Source of the DNA: Zhengitettix transpicula | Taxonomy: Eukaryota; Arthropoda; Insecta; Orthoptera; Tetrigidae | Direction of reading: 5' to 3' | Assembly (NCBI GenBank): GCA_037074705.1 | Contig: CM073590.1 | Location: 136,915,600-136,979,599, forward strand | DNA length: 64,000 nucleotides | Shown here: positions 47,336 to 58,869 of the stretch, one piece after another | How the letters are laid out: every line of letters begins with the position of its first letter | How positions within the stretch are numbered: the first letter of the stretch is position 1 | Notes under the pieces: generated by a model | The model's database searches: none | The model's input: the letters and a program-made list of their open reading frames with translations, nothing else | Told to the model about the DNA's origin: nothing | Position numbers and translations under genes: made by a program

Positions 47336-47740
47336 AATAATAACTTACAAAAAAAAATCCCGGTACACCCATATACATATAAAATATTACAAACCAATAA
47401 TTTAATGTGTGTGACCTCTCTTACTCTATGTTCTCTAAATTATTCTTCTTTCTTCCAATTAGCCTCAAATGTTCGATAACCGGATCATCTCCCATCGACT
47501 CTGAAAATGTTTTAATTTCACCCCCATTTCAGAATTACGGAATGTCCATAAATGTTGACATTATCATAGAGTTGTTTCTTAAGTGATGTCTCTTACTCTT
47601 TCTCAACACGGCCACCTCATTACCCTTGCATTTTTGGTAGAATCAAGATATAATTTTCATTGGCATTTTTACTATATTTGGCATTTAAAAATTATTTTTT
47701 AAATGTTTAAAACAGAGCCCATGCACTGGTTGCCAATACG
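47336..47740. other. Unassigned DNA
   Basis: No repeat or coding signal recognised. Confidence 0.4.
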
Positions 47741-47804
47741 CGATAATAATGAATAAGAAAGATAGCCAATACCGACAAAAAAGGTAATATAAATACCACA
47801 CAAC

Positions 47805-47833
47805 GTTTCTGGGATCCTTGTCTCTTTCGTCAG
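47805..47833 (-). ncRNA. Hammerhead-like core, left arm
   Basis: The reverse strand reads CTGACGAAAGAGACAAGGAT, CCCAGAAACG. Both core boxes are intact but the spacer offers no strong stem II, so this subfamily may be catalytically dead. Confidence 0.3.
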
Positions 47834-47931
47834 GTGCTAAGAAGAGCCTGGAGAAACACAACTGCACTGGTCAGTTAACAACACTCAAAACTGACCTGTA
47901 CAGTTGTGTTTCTCCAGACTCTTCTTAGCAC

Positions 47932-47960
47932 CTGACGAAAGAGACAAGGATCTCAGAAAC
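47932..47960 (+). ncRNA. Hammerhead-like core, right arm
   Basis: The same sequence as the left arm, with CTCAGAAAC for CCCAGAAAC, on the opposite strand. Confidence 0.3.
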
Positions 47961-48059
47961 GTTATGTAGTATTTATATTACCTTTTTTGTCGGTATTGGC
48001 TATCTTTCTTATTCATTATTTTAAAACGTAATTTTTTTCATTTTAACAACGATAATAAT

Positions 48060-48399
48060 ATATTAATAATGGTAAAAGAAATATTAGGAGAATAGATTTA
48101 CGATTACAGTTGCCCTTAGACAATTCAGTTTGACTCATCTCAACGTGTCGCAAGTATCGTTAGAGCTATAATTGATTCGGAGTACTTTGAGGATGCATCA
48201 GAAAATATTTCAAATAGTAATTATGAAAAACTATATAATATATTTATCTAGTTCCTATTGGCTAGTGGATTAATTACAGTCAGCAAGGATTTCGAACTGT
48301 ATATTCCTTCTAGAGTCAATTAATATCAGTTTGTCAAAATATTTTCAGGCGCGAACTATAAGGGAAGTGAAATATACGCATAAATAATCTATTTTTCCT
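48060..48399. other. Unassigned DNA, possible LINE upstream part
   Basis: The stretch may be the decayed 5' part of the LINE relic that follows, but no motif is readable. Confidence 0.3.
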
Positions 48400-49265
48400 A
48401 ATACTGCAAAACCTGCTCGATAATTTAAAAATATCGCGAATTGATAGGCAGGGCATTTGTTAAGGCTCTGAAGTTGAGATATCGGGTTACTGAACAACTT
48501 TCTACACCAGTAGAAATTGCTTGGGGAAGTGTGATTGGACCACTTATGTTCCTAGTGCACATAACCGTTACCTCGGAGGTAATAAAGTCTCACATAAAAC
48601 TTTACACAGACGATTGTTAAGCTCACCGAGAGATAAATGGGGCGGGAGACATTGACATATTTCAGGGTAACTAACAAAATTTAGGAATCGTAGGTAACTA
48701 ATAATGTGAAAACCAATTATACAAAAATAAGGCTATTGATACTACAGAAAAGTTAATTGTAATTTCTGTATAAAATCAGAGATAATGAGAGCAGCAAGCA
48801 ATAGTTGTCTATCTCCTGGTGTTGCTTCGAGTAAGGATTTGAACTAGAGTAAGAAAATTAGTTAATTGGCGGGTAAATGATGAAGGGTGCTGTATTTTAT
48901 AAATACGGTATTGAGGTAAAGTTCGAAGGAAGAAACGCAAATAGCATACCTATCCTTAGACCAATTATTAAATACAGATTATAAAATAATATATGGAAAC
49001 ATTGGCTAGGATGAATAAAATATCTCGTATAATTTGAGAAACGGAAATCAAATTTGGGAATCAGAAAGAAAATTAAGATTTGTGCTTTGTTTAAAACTTG
49101 CTCAAATCCACCGACAAGGAACTTTATAAGACCAGCAAATTATGGTGGCAAATGTGACCACGCCTTTAAAGTTAAAGAAGTAGAGCAATGCACGGACATG
49201 AGAAAATACTCGTTTCTCAACAAAACCACGTGGAGTGACTTGTTTCTCCAGCGAAAGTATTAACT
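48400..49265 (+). pseudogene. LINE reverse transcriptase pseudogene
   Basis: One frame from about 48525 reads GSVIGPLMFLVHI, then IKSHIKLYTDDC, a stop, then AHREINGAGDIDIF. These correspond to RT motif B' (x-Q-G-S-x-L-G-P-x-L-F) and the catalytic box Y-x-D-D, here YTDD. Farther on (49054-49263) a frame gives RKKIKICALFKTCSN, NYGGKCDHAFKVK, and TDMRKYSFLNKTTWSDLF, the C-terminal region of the same protein class, with RKYSFLN paralleling KYSFVN at 31.7 kb. Between them the frame is broken by stops and shifts. The N-terminal endonuclease is not seen. In life such a protein would copy its RNA at a nicked target; this copy cannot. Confidence 0.75.
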
Positions 49266-50279
49266 TTACCACAGAATAGAAAAAATCTTAAAGTCAAATT
49301 AGATAAATTTGTTTTAGAAGGTATGGTAGATATATAAGAAGAATTGACATTGAATTCTTGTTAAAAGTAGCTCAATATTGTGCAGCGGAAGAAATGTTTC
49401 AAATTTATTCCAAAGTACATGTATATATATTGTAATGATCACCAATGTATCTAACGAATGATTTTTTAAATTATTCAATATTTATATTATCAGTTGTTCT
49501 GGCTGTCGATGGATTGATTTCAATTCTACAATTTATTGAGAGTTGGATCTGACTGATATTTGAAAAGTATAATTCCATTTTCCTTGCTACAGATATTATC
49601 ACTATTCGCCTAAATGTTATAAATCAACTGATGATCGTCTGTGGTGCTGTAGGGACTTAATCGTGTATGCTCAAATGGTGTAGAAAGTGTTTAAGTGAAA
49701 TATTCATTTAAAACATTTGTGATCTATACTAAAAAGTTAGTAAAATTTGAGAAGTGAAAGATTTTGGAGTGATATGAGAACTGCTCCAATACCTGGTATG
49801 TAACAAAATACTTTGCATACTTTGTATAATATTCATTACCGTCAGATTTCTTATGTCAGTTTCTTCGTGTTTATATTTCAGAAATATTCAAGTAAAACTT
49901 GTAAATTCATTTCAATATTTTGTATCATTCTATAAATTTTCTACTTCATTGCGGGTTCCTATTACTGTTTCGAAGCCCGATAAGTGACTCTAGAGATATC
50001 AAGAATCTTATAAAAGCTGTGGCATTAATGTATAAAATATGTGTATAAAAATTTTAAATTGTAATAAATTTATTTATTTCAAATTGAATTTGTAAGTAAT
50101 CATTTCTTTCACTAAATCCATCCATAGTTTACAGTATCTGTTTAATTCGTTGTTTTAAATAAATTTTAAATATCAAATTAGAAATGTTTAAAAAGTTACC
50201 ACATTAATTGGCACAGTTACAACTAATCGATTACCACTATAATATATATGTTTTGTAATTATTTTATTAAATTGTTTAT
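49266..50279. other. AT-rich DNA, nothing recognised
   Basis: No repeat or coding signal recognised. Confidence 0.45.
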
Positions 50280-50399
50280 TACATTAATTATTCCACATCG
50301 TGGTGGCATTTTGCTTAATATAATAGTATGTTTATTACATTAATTGGCTCCATCGTGGTGGCTTTTGATTATTAAATTTAATTCGTATATTACAATATA

Positions 50400-50471
<72 letters not shown>

Positions 50472-50500
50472 TATTTAATCTGCAAGTTGGCAGTTTTCAC
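50280..50500. repeat. Repeated CATCGTGGTGG motif and (AT)n(GT)n microsatellite
   Basis: TTACATTAATTATTCCACAT then CGTGGTGGC at about 50280, TTACATTAATTGGCTCCATC then GTGGTGGC at about 50335, and TTGGCAGTTTTCACGGTGGT at about 50485 are three versions of one unit. Between the second and third lie (AT)n (50395-50430, with one interruption) and (GT)n (50431-50468). The unit resembles the motif before the 33225 microsatellite, which suggests one repeat family, possibly an LTR-element junction. Confidence 0.6.
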
Positions 50501-50651
50501 GGTGGTAGATGCTTGAAATTACAATTTAATTACAAATTAAAAAAGGGAAGTATCAATAAGGGAAAACAGAGTAAATTAACATATTTATTATCAAATATAA
50601 GCTAAATTTAGGGAAATTATTTCAACTATAAGTACATGTATATAACATTAT
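50501..50651. other. Unassigned AT-rich DNA
   Basis: Flank of the foldback element; ends in ACATTAT, the proposed left target repeat. Confidence 0.4.
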
Positions 50652-51467
50652 GGTCAAATCGCGTTTTTGGTACCACCTTGGATTTTGATGAAATTTGGTG
50701 ATAGTGTTGAATAAAGCTTCAACTGATGTGCAAAATCTAAGATTCACTATTAGTATACAGGGGGCGCCAGGGCCTCCTGAAAAAACGTCACCTGTGCAAT
50801 TCAACCGTGCGCGTGAATAGATTGTGAAGTTTGAAGTACTACTGTTGTGGAACTGTAGCAGCTAGCTTCCTGAAAAATGGTAACTACAGACAACATTTTA
50901 TGCTCTACACGATGTTTGTATTTTCAAAGTTAAAAAAGTTTTAGTTTTATTGCTGTTATATAACAAAGTTGCTCAAAAGAAACCGTCACGTCAATTTGAG
51001 GCCGACTTTTCTGGCTTATAACTTTGAAACAAGACGTTCTAAAAACTTAAGCTTTGGTAAGATAACTAAACCCGTTACTGATTTTAAGCTGCCAAAGTAT
51101 CAGCTTTCAAGCTCACTTTTATGTCAAGATATATGTTTGTTAATATGAGGTTCAAATTTTACGCGTCAAATTTTGTGCATTTTCACACACAAATAGCAAA
51201 AAAACATTTGCTACAATCAAGTTCTTTTGTTACCATTGGAAAGAGCAGTAGTACTTCAAACTTCACAATTTATTCACGAGCAGGGATGAATTGCACAGGT
51301 GACCTTTTTTCAGGAGGCCCTGGCGCCCCTCTATACTACTTATGGAGGTGAAATTTTACACAGAATTGTCTCAGACACATATCTGTCCCTACAAAAAATT
51401 TCAGCAAGATTGGAGATGGTGACTTAAAATTTTATTTGAAAATTTGGTCACCTGGCATGGAATGACC
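50652..51467. mobile_element. Foldback DNA-transposon-like element (long terminal inverted repeats)
   Basis: Left and right arms of about 200 bases are inverted copies. GGGCGCCAGGGCCTCCTGAA near 50761 matches TTCAGGAGGCCCTGGCGCCC near 51309. Farther in, TGAATTGCACAGGTGACC on the right matches TCACCTGTGCAATTCA on the left, and AGTAGTACTTCAAACTTCAC matches GTGAAGTTTGAAGTACTACT. The outer right end is CCTGGCATGGAATGACC; the left end GGTCAAATCGCG is more diverged. CATTAT flanks both sides as a possible target duplication. The centre has no transposase. The short frames sharing MNCTGDVFSGGPGAP on opposite strands are mirror products of the arms. Likely a non-autonomous cut-and-paste element. Confidence 0.75.
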
Positions 51468-51644
51468 CATTATATTAATTATAGGTTAATTTTGAAAAAG
51501 TTAAACAAGTAATTAATATTGTACTGACCGGAGAAGAAGAAAAGTGGAAAGATATCTGAAAATAGAGGTTATCTAAATATAAGAAGACAAGTAAAGTTTC
51601 CATTTTTTTCTTTTTAGTTTATAACGGAGCAATACCACTTCACT
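51468..51644. other. Unassigned AT-rich DNA
   Basis: Nothing recognised; may include the tail of the LINE relic that follows on the minus strand. Confidence 0.35.
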
Positions 51645-51775
51645 TCACTTTATTTCAATACACTTTACTACACTGTTCAGAATAAGTTCAATTTTTTTTC
51701 CGTTAGAGGACTTTCTCCAAAAACTCTTGAGGTAAATTGTTCCAGTTATTTATTGTCCTATTGATAATGGTGTTA
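51645..51775 (-). pseudogene. LINE reverse-transcriptase C-terminal relic
   Basis: The reverse strand reads IINRTINNWNNLPQEFLEKVL before a stop, the 'R-T-I-x-x-W-N-x-L-P' C-terminal signature of insect LINE ORF2 proteins. It is followed by decayed sequence ending near AATAAAGTGAAGTGAAG. Compared with the relics at 31.7 and 49.2 kb it keeps the canonical Trp-Asn-Asn-Leu-Pro, but no palm domain is present. Confidence 0.62.
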
Positions 51776-53049
51776 AAAAGTAAAGTAAACAGTAAAAAAT
51801 AATGAGTGATCCAAAGTTTAATTTCCATAAAAGTACAAATTAAAGACATTGATATATTTCCGGATTCCGTATATTTATACCGACATGTTTATTTTTAATT
51901 ACTACTGCCACCAAATATATTCTTAACTGCAGCAAATAAATTCCTTATTTCGTAAAAAGTGATTAGTAATCAAACGATAATACGAACAGCATTCAATTAA
52001 TAAAAAAATGTTTATTTAAACGCTGTACTCTAATGCGTTCTCATGAAAAGCATAATTGATTATACTCCGTTTACACTTTTTCAGTGCTTAACAATATTTT
52101 TAAAAACATCAAACACAAAAATTTGATGGATTCTACCGAATAGACCGTTGTTTTGTCTCATAATACACGAAAATTCAATTGAAGCCATTGTTACTGCAGA
52201 TCCATCACCACAAACGCCGCTAAATTAAATTTCCCTTTATCGAAATCATCACTGCTGCTCTTAAATGTTAACCTTTAATTATTAGCAAGCGTTTCAAAAT
52301 ATTGATTCTCTGAGCATACTTTGCGTAGCTAAACAATGTAATTACGTATGTGTGTGCGGCTACAAATTAATAACATTGAACATGACGCTCCATTGCCTTT
52401 CTAATCAGAAAATTGCTGAAAATTTGAAACAGGCAATTTACCGCTCGTTTGCCAACTACATACATGTTTTCCTTTTCAGTGTCACTCTAGACGGCAATAG
52501 ACCTTGTGAAATATTTCTAATTTTACAGAAAAAAAAATCAAGTAACGGCTGAAAAAGAAATAAGAAACTTCCATTTACTGCATAATTATGGCATTAAATT
52601 TAAATAAAATTCTAAAAAATTAAGAATTTCCGACATTAAATTGTGAGATTGTTTTACTTTTATATCATATGTTCCTTGGTAACATATTTATGCCTATAAT
52701 TGAAATAAGAGGATGTGAAAGAATAGAATAACTTTTTCCTGTATATAAATTAGAACTCAATCCTGTTATTTCAATTAATGAGACAGAAACAGAAAATAAA
52801 TTCAATCTGAAAATATACAATTGGATTTGGAAATAAAAAATAATTGAACCTGTTATTAATTCATATCGATGCACAAAATAAGAAAGTATTTATTCCTCCT
52901 AATTTTGAAAGCATAATTTTCGCTTCAGACTAAATTTTATATATAAATAAAAGATGGATATAGGGAAAAAATCTGGACTCAAATTTACTTTAAAATAAGT
53001 ACAATATAGTTTTTTGATAGAAATAGTTAGAAAAACAAATAACCAAAAT
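51776..53049. other. AT-rich DNA, nothing recognised
   Basis: No repeat or coding signal recognised. Confidence 0.45.
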
Positions 53050-53275
53050 GCAGACAAAAATAAGTGCTAATACCACATAAAACGTTTCTGCAATCCTTGT
53101 TCCTTCCTTGGGTGTTTGAAGTAAGGAATGAGGCATAAGAACTACCCACCTCACAAATCAGGTGACGAATTCAAAAAGACCTTTTGAGTTGTATGTATTT
53201 AGCACTTATTTTTGTCTGTTATTTGACAACATATTTATTTAATTATTATACTCCTAACACAGACGTTAAATATAT
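53050..53275. mobile_element. Diverged PLE-tip inverted-repeat element
   Basis: GCAGACAAAAATAAGTGCTA on the left and TAGCACTTATTTTTGTCTGT on the right are inverted. Inside, ACCACATAAAACGTTTCTGC and AATCCTTGTTCCTTCC belong to the minus-strand tip series of 24.1, 27.8 and 47.8 kb. The right side ends AACACAGACGTTAAAT, the shared PLE end. The core boxes are decayed. Confidence 0.65.
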
Positions 53276-56200
53276 TAATTTAAATATTATAAATATACCT
53301 ATAATACGTATTATTATAAGATTATAATATCTATATTCAAGTTAAATATATTCTTACGGTCTCATTTAACATGTGGCACGTAATAAACTGATAGAATAAC
53401 GAAATACGACTAATAAAAAACGCTGTATTCAAAAAATAATACTATCCACAATTCATATATTGCAACAAATGAAACACAGTAAAACATACAATCCACATCA
53501 TAATAATTGAAGAATCCATCCTGAATGCATTACTCGAAACACATTTTGCGTGCAGCGTTTATTTGAGCATTATAGAAATTAGCTTCGCCCATTTCAAGGT
53601 ACTCAGTTTCATTATTTTGTTTCGTCCCTAGTTATTATTTTAAATATATACATAATAAATAACCAAGAAATGGTAACTTTAACTTCCAAAAAAACGTAGT
53701 CTGTTGAAAGTTTCAAGGAACAATAAATAAAGACATTGACAAAATATTATTAATTATGTTCATTTTAATGAACATTTAATTTTGGTTATTACAGTCACCA
53801 AGTTTTAACTTAATTGCATTATTCAGCATTCAAATTGAAAACAGGCGCTTTCGAGTCTCTCCAGATCAGTTTTTACTAAGTGGTAACGATTTGACTATGA
53901 AACAACCTATTATTATGCATATTATAAGACCGTCACATATTCACAGGTGCTATTCTTAACGAAGAATTAAGTTTTTCCAAATGAAATATATTTAAGAAAA
54001 ATCATTGTTGACTTTACAAGATAAATTTTGCTTTCCAGACAAACTTAAATGGAAATATTTTCGATACTTTTTGATAAGTAAAAACTCAATAATTCAAATA
54101 ATTAAGAAATATGGATCAATAAATATGTCGACCGGATCGAGAATCGAAATATATGTGTGTATATGTATATAGTGTATTTATTTTCATTTATTTATAAACT
54201 GGAGAAGTCTGCAAACTTAAAATTTTGTGTATATTTTCTAGACGTATAGATCAGAAAATAGTGATTACAGCTCGCAAAGATAACTTTCTCATGAAAGCTT
54301 GATTTTATTTCAAAGGATTTCGATTTCGAGGAGCATGATTTATGTCGAGATTAAATGTAGATATAGAAGAACTGTGAAGTATTGGGAATATTCTATCATC
54401 TAAAAAATGTATCTGATTTAAATAAATTATGTTTGAAATTATACATCAATATTCTCCTGAAAAGAAATTTATGAGAGTTATGTATGGAACAAGTTTACAA
54501 GTTCAACAGATTTCATAGCGATTAATTACTTACTGCGTGCTTTTATGATGTATATCAGTCGAAGTCAACGAATAATTATAATTAAATGATTTAGACAGAA
54601 ACAACTTATAATTGACATTTACTAATAAATATAAATGCATATAAGACGTCGTCTCTATCAAGTCATATTTTCCGTTTCTTAAACAAATAAATTTTAGTTG
54701 TTTTGGCAATAAGAAATTAAATTATGAAAACCTATAAATCTCTATAACATTTAACTATTATAATGTTCCTGTGAAATCATTGAAAAGATTGTACCGCAGA
54801 AAACAAGAGACCAAATCTCCGACAAGACAATTTCGAAACCACTTTTTTAGGCTCTGGCGTAATCAACGCATTTATATTAATTTCATATTGGACAAATTTT
54901 AATCACTAGGAAAATAATTTCATCAGTGTATAAAAAGTAATCATTAAAATTTTATAAAACGTATTGATGCTCATATGTCTTGAAATGCGTAAGTACTTTT
55001 CAAGATTCTTTTATATTAAGGAAATAATTGTAACAGAATAATACAATTTCAGTATTAAACTATGTTAATTTTTGAATATATTTGAGTAATACTTTTTCGT
55101 TGTCAGTTCATTAATTACAGGCAATTACATTTCAGGTTTCGCAAGACGGATTCGAAAGAAGATTCTCGCGAACATCATTAATTATGACTTAGAAAACTTA
55201 ATGAAAAGCTTTCCCTTTTTATGCGGAACAAATCTGTAAGAAAAAACTCGTTAGCAAAGGAGCTCTTTCAGAATTTCGATTAAGCTTTAATGTAAGCGCG
55301 GTTGGCTGGTTTCTTGGTTGTTTCCGAAGTGTACTGTGGATTTAGGCATGGCCGAACAGTAGAAGAATGATCCAGAATAATTATTTATTTATAAAATATT
55401 TGCAGTGTAGTATCGGCTTTTGTCGTAAACGTTTATCTGTCGGCAATGATTTAAACAGTATTACGAAGATTTTTATTACAATGATTCCAAGAATAATATG
55501 CAATCAAAAAAATAATTCCGGTTTTACACAAAAGATTATAGAAATTTAAAGTATTGGCCGTATACGAGTTATTATTATACTGGTTTTACAAATTTTTCGT
55601 TTACAAAGCAAATTATTTATTTTTTATGGACTATTGTGAGAAACTGTGAAAAATTAATCTAGTTTATTTTATTCTAAGGTTATAAAAGCTGTAAGTAGAA
55701 TACAAAATAGAATAAAATGATTGGTATGCTTACTTTCAATCGATTATATGTTATAGAATTGCTAGCTGAAAGCTCTATTTAATATTATTAAAATTATTGT
55801 ACATAAAGTTCCAAGTCTTGTTCAAATCGCGTGAAATATTAACTCATATATACAGAAATACCAAAACTATTAAAATTCGTGAAGCTGAATAATTTATTAA
55901 AAAAATATTAAATAAATAAACTAATAAAGTTTATTACATTAAAATCAAAAGTTAAAAGGTAGTAAATGTCAGCTTTTACACCACTGACTTAACGCAACTT
56001 ACATTCCACCGTCGAACAGAATGAGTACAAGAATAATAGAATCACGTGTATAAGGTTTAAAAATACACACACTGACATTTAACGCCTCACACTTTATTAA
56101 GACAACATTAAATACCATTAATTTCATGAACGAAGTATAAGCAAAATACAATTTTATATAGCAATGTTGGGCGCTATCAGTTTTGACTGCAAAGTATTTC

Positions 56201-56429
56201 TTAGATTTTAACCACACCAATTTTCAAAACAATTTTACAAATTTTCGGGCTTGAAGCTTATTAAGTTTAGGAGACATCTTTTTCATTCAGGGTATTGTGG
56301 TTTTCAAGTTTTCTGATTTAAAAATCAAATATTGTATGTAACTGAGAATTATTGAACTTAATTTACAAAACAGGAAACTTGGGAAAATGAGATTTTATAG
56401 CTTAGTTTGTTTGGAATCTCCTCAAAGTG
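53276..56429. other. AT-rich DNA, nothing recognised
   Basis: No repeat or coding signal recognised over 3.1 kb. Confidence 0.45.
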
Positions 56430-56650
56430 TTAGTGATTTACCTCAGACACGTCGTTGAGGGTTGGCTCCCCCTGGATCCTGAATGGATTTTACTCGAGAA
56501 TCTCTGCCCCCCCCCCCAAGTTCAGCGAAGTTGAACAGGCTTCCCAGCAACAAACGGTTTTAAATGATTCGCCCAATGCGTATCATGGAAGCGCAAGCTC
56601 CTGATCGTCCGTCCCACGAGGTTGCAATTTTAAAGATTGTCCACCTGCGA
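56430..56650. other. GC-richer block with poly-C run
   Basis: Contains a run of 11 C at about 56507-56517 and several CpGs. It is not repeated and has no coding signal. Possible conserved element, or a diverged retroposon end. Confidence 0.3.
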
Positions 56651-57302
56651 CTACGAAACCGACTTAGTAATTTATGATTTACTTTACAACTTTCACTGCA
56701 TAAATGAAATGATCATTATGTTTTTACACAGGCAGTTCACTGTTAAAAATGGCGGCACGAGACTTTACTTTACTTCTTCGATGGACAACGAGGAGTATTC
56801 TTTTCAGCTTCTCCCCCATTAGCCATTAGCCAATCACATAATTTCTTACATTTCGAGGCTTCCAAATATTGACCAAACAATTTGTCAGTTTGCACTGCGT
56901 CCTGATTCCGCTGTAGCTCCAAAACAACAATGTTACGTCGAACTCTGATCCGAACTGTCGTCCAAGCCCAACTGAATAATATCTCAAAAGTTTATTATAT
57001 CTTATATCTTTATTATATCTTCAATTGAAAATGGTAAAAAATTAAATTAAAATAGGTGATTATCCAAAGAATTCATATCCGTGATACCTGATCATTACAA
57101 AATATTAATAATTACTCAAATTCAATAGGTAGACTGTTAACTTGACTTCTTAAGTAAATTGAAGTATAATCCTTTTTACTGTCACAATCTAATTTTTTAA
57201 TGCTCACACATTAAAATATGCTAATACTTAGTCAGTAACAAAGCCAACTAATTTTTGACATACTCTTCCGCAAAAAGAATATATATTAATAAATAACAAA
57301 AT
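56651..57302. other. Unassigned DNA
   Basis: No repeat or coding signal recognised. Confidence 0.4.
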
Positions 57303-57379
57303 TATAAACAATGTCATTTAAGATAAATTATAAATAAACAACAGCTTTTTTAAGTCAGAAAAAAATATTTAATTGAAAT

Positions 57380-57416
57380 TACACTACGTTTCGTCACTAA
57401 TTTGCGATATCTTCAG
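57380..57416 (-). ncRNA. Hammerhead-like core, left arm of foldback
   Basis: The reverse strand reads CTGAAGATA, TCGC, AAATTA, GTGA, C, GAAACGTAGTG. Stem II pairs with one G-T. It is related to the cores at 15150 and 16780, where the same helix carries different bases. Confidence 0.42.
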
Positions 57417-57989
57417 GTATGACGTTTTACACTACGAAACTAAACAAATACAATAATTAAAATAATTTTTTATGACCGATTAGACAGATAAAAATTAATA
57501 TAAACTTTGGTGGACTTACAAATGTTGATAGTCAGGGTCGTTTTCCGCTGGCTGCTGTAACCGAAATGCACTATTTAAACGAGAACGACGAGAAAAGCCT
57601 CAGTTACATTATTGAGCGCGGTTTACATTGGAAACAATTGAGAATTTATATTTATACTTAAATATGTCATAAATTTTGTTCAAATTATCCGTGTCATGTC
57701 ACAGTAACTTGAACAAAATTTATGACACTTTGCTTTTGTAATTCTTTAATTTATAAATTGGTATAAATTTAAATTCTAAATTGTTTCCATTGTAAACCGC
57801 ACTCAATAATGTAACTGAGGTTTTACTGGTCATTCTAGTTTAAATTATGCATTTAGGCTACAGCAGTCAGCGGAGGACGACTCTGACTATCAAAATTTGT
57901 AAGTCCACCAATATTTATATCATTGTTTTAAGCCAAATCTTTCATAAAATTTATTTCAATTATTGTATTTCTTTGGTTTTGCAGTGTAA

Positions 57990-58020
57990 AACGACATATC
58001 TGAAGAGGTCGCAAATTAAA
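57990..58020 (+). ncRNA. Broken hammerhead-like core, right arm of foldback
   Basis: CTGAAGAGGTCGCAAATTA is intact, but the expected GCGACGAAACG has become AAAACATCTG, so the second core box is lost. The arm is otherwise the mirror of the left one. Confidence 0.35.
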
Positions 58021-58068
58021 AACATCTGTTGTTTATTTACAATACATTTATAAACGATGTCATTAAGA

Positions 58069-58869
58069 CAAGAGTATTGGAAAAACCTTGAATTAAAAAT
58101 AGCGTCTCATTTTAGTTATTCCAGGTTTCCGTAGAATCTTTCTGTTGTGTAGGCCAAATTTATATTTACATTCAAACCCGCAATTGAAATTAATGATTGC
58201 CTCACTTAAACGAAATATAAATTCACCATTCGACCAAATGGTATTTATAAATTCAATTGTAAATAGTGAAATAAAATTTACAAAGCACACTGTTCAACCA
58301 ATTTAAAAACTAAGTTACACAACCAGAAAAATAATGCATAACGTAGTAAAAAACAAATACGTCACTCTCAACATATATAAAATCAATAAATGGTATTTAT
58401 TTCGAAAACGTTCAAGTAATATACAGAAATAATAACAGAGAGATAAAATTAGAAAAGTTATAGAAGCAAATGATATTTACAAAACTAATCTCACAAAAAT
58501 GAATAGTATAAAATAAATTTGAGTTATAGGTAAGCAGCATGTCCAAAATATATTATTTAAAAAACTAATTTAAGGCAAATTCCGATCACACTCAACGATT
58601 TTGTAGCATTGTTATTAGTTATATTAATTGTAATGATTATATTTATCTGACTTCATTGAATTATTCACCCACACATAGAAGCCGAAAAAATTATAATAAT
58701 TCTTTTTAGAGCTGTGTGCGAAAACAAAATTATAATAATTCTTATGAGAGATAAGATTTAAAGAATTATATTAATTCTTTTTAGAGATGAGTATGACAAA
58801 CATTTTGAAGGCTTCTAATTACAAATGTTTACTAATTATAATAAAAAAAATATATTTTAAAATGTGACG
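58069..58869. other. AT-rich DNA, nothing recognised
   Basis: ATTATAATAATTCTTTTTAG recurs with changes at about 58690, 58730 and 58765, a weak local duplication. Nothing else recognised. Confidence 0.4.

Larger units (their letters stand above)
47751..48049. mobile_element. Head-to-head PLE terminal repeats with TSD
   Basis: CGATAATAAT occurs at 47741-47750 and again at 48050-48059, a 10-base target-site duplication. The insert is a near-perfect inverted repeat: the left arm from GAATAAGAAAGATAGCCAAT, the right arm to ATTGGCTATCTTTCTTATTC, each about 120 bases, with a central spacer of about 20 bases near 47885. Both arms carry the core box CTGACGAAAGAGACAAGGAT followed by CAGAAACGTT. There is no coding sequence. 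It is the cleanest example of a tip-only PLE derivative in the window. Confidence 0.85.
57324..58048. mobile_element. Large PLE-type foldback element with TSD
   Basis: TATAAACAATGTCATTTAAG (57303) before and TATAAACGATGTCATTAAGA (58049) after look like a target-site duplication of about 20 bases. The insert is an inverted repeat of about 350 bases per arm. Paired words include ATAAACAACAG and CTGTTGTTTAT at the ends, GTGGACTTACAAATGTTGAT and CAAAATTTGTAAGTCCAC, CTCAGTTACATTATTGAG and CTCAATAATGTAACTGAG, and CATAAATTTTGTTCAA and TTGAACAAAATTTATG at the centre near 57690. No coding capacity. Confidence 0.85.

Noticed and set aside
47751..48049. Bacterial-type terminator or attenuator hairpin
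   Set aside because: The context is animal DNA and the structure is explained by inverted PLE tips with a TSD.
50622..51351. Two proteins sharing MNCTGDVFSGGPGAP as a gene family
   Set aside because: They are mirror images produced by the inverted arms of one foldback element.
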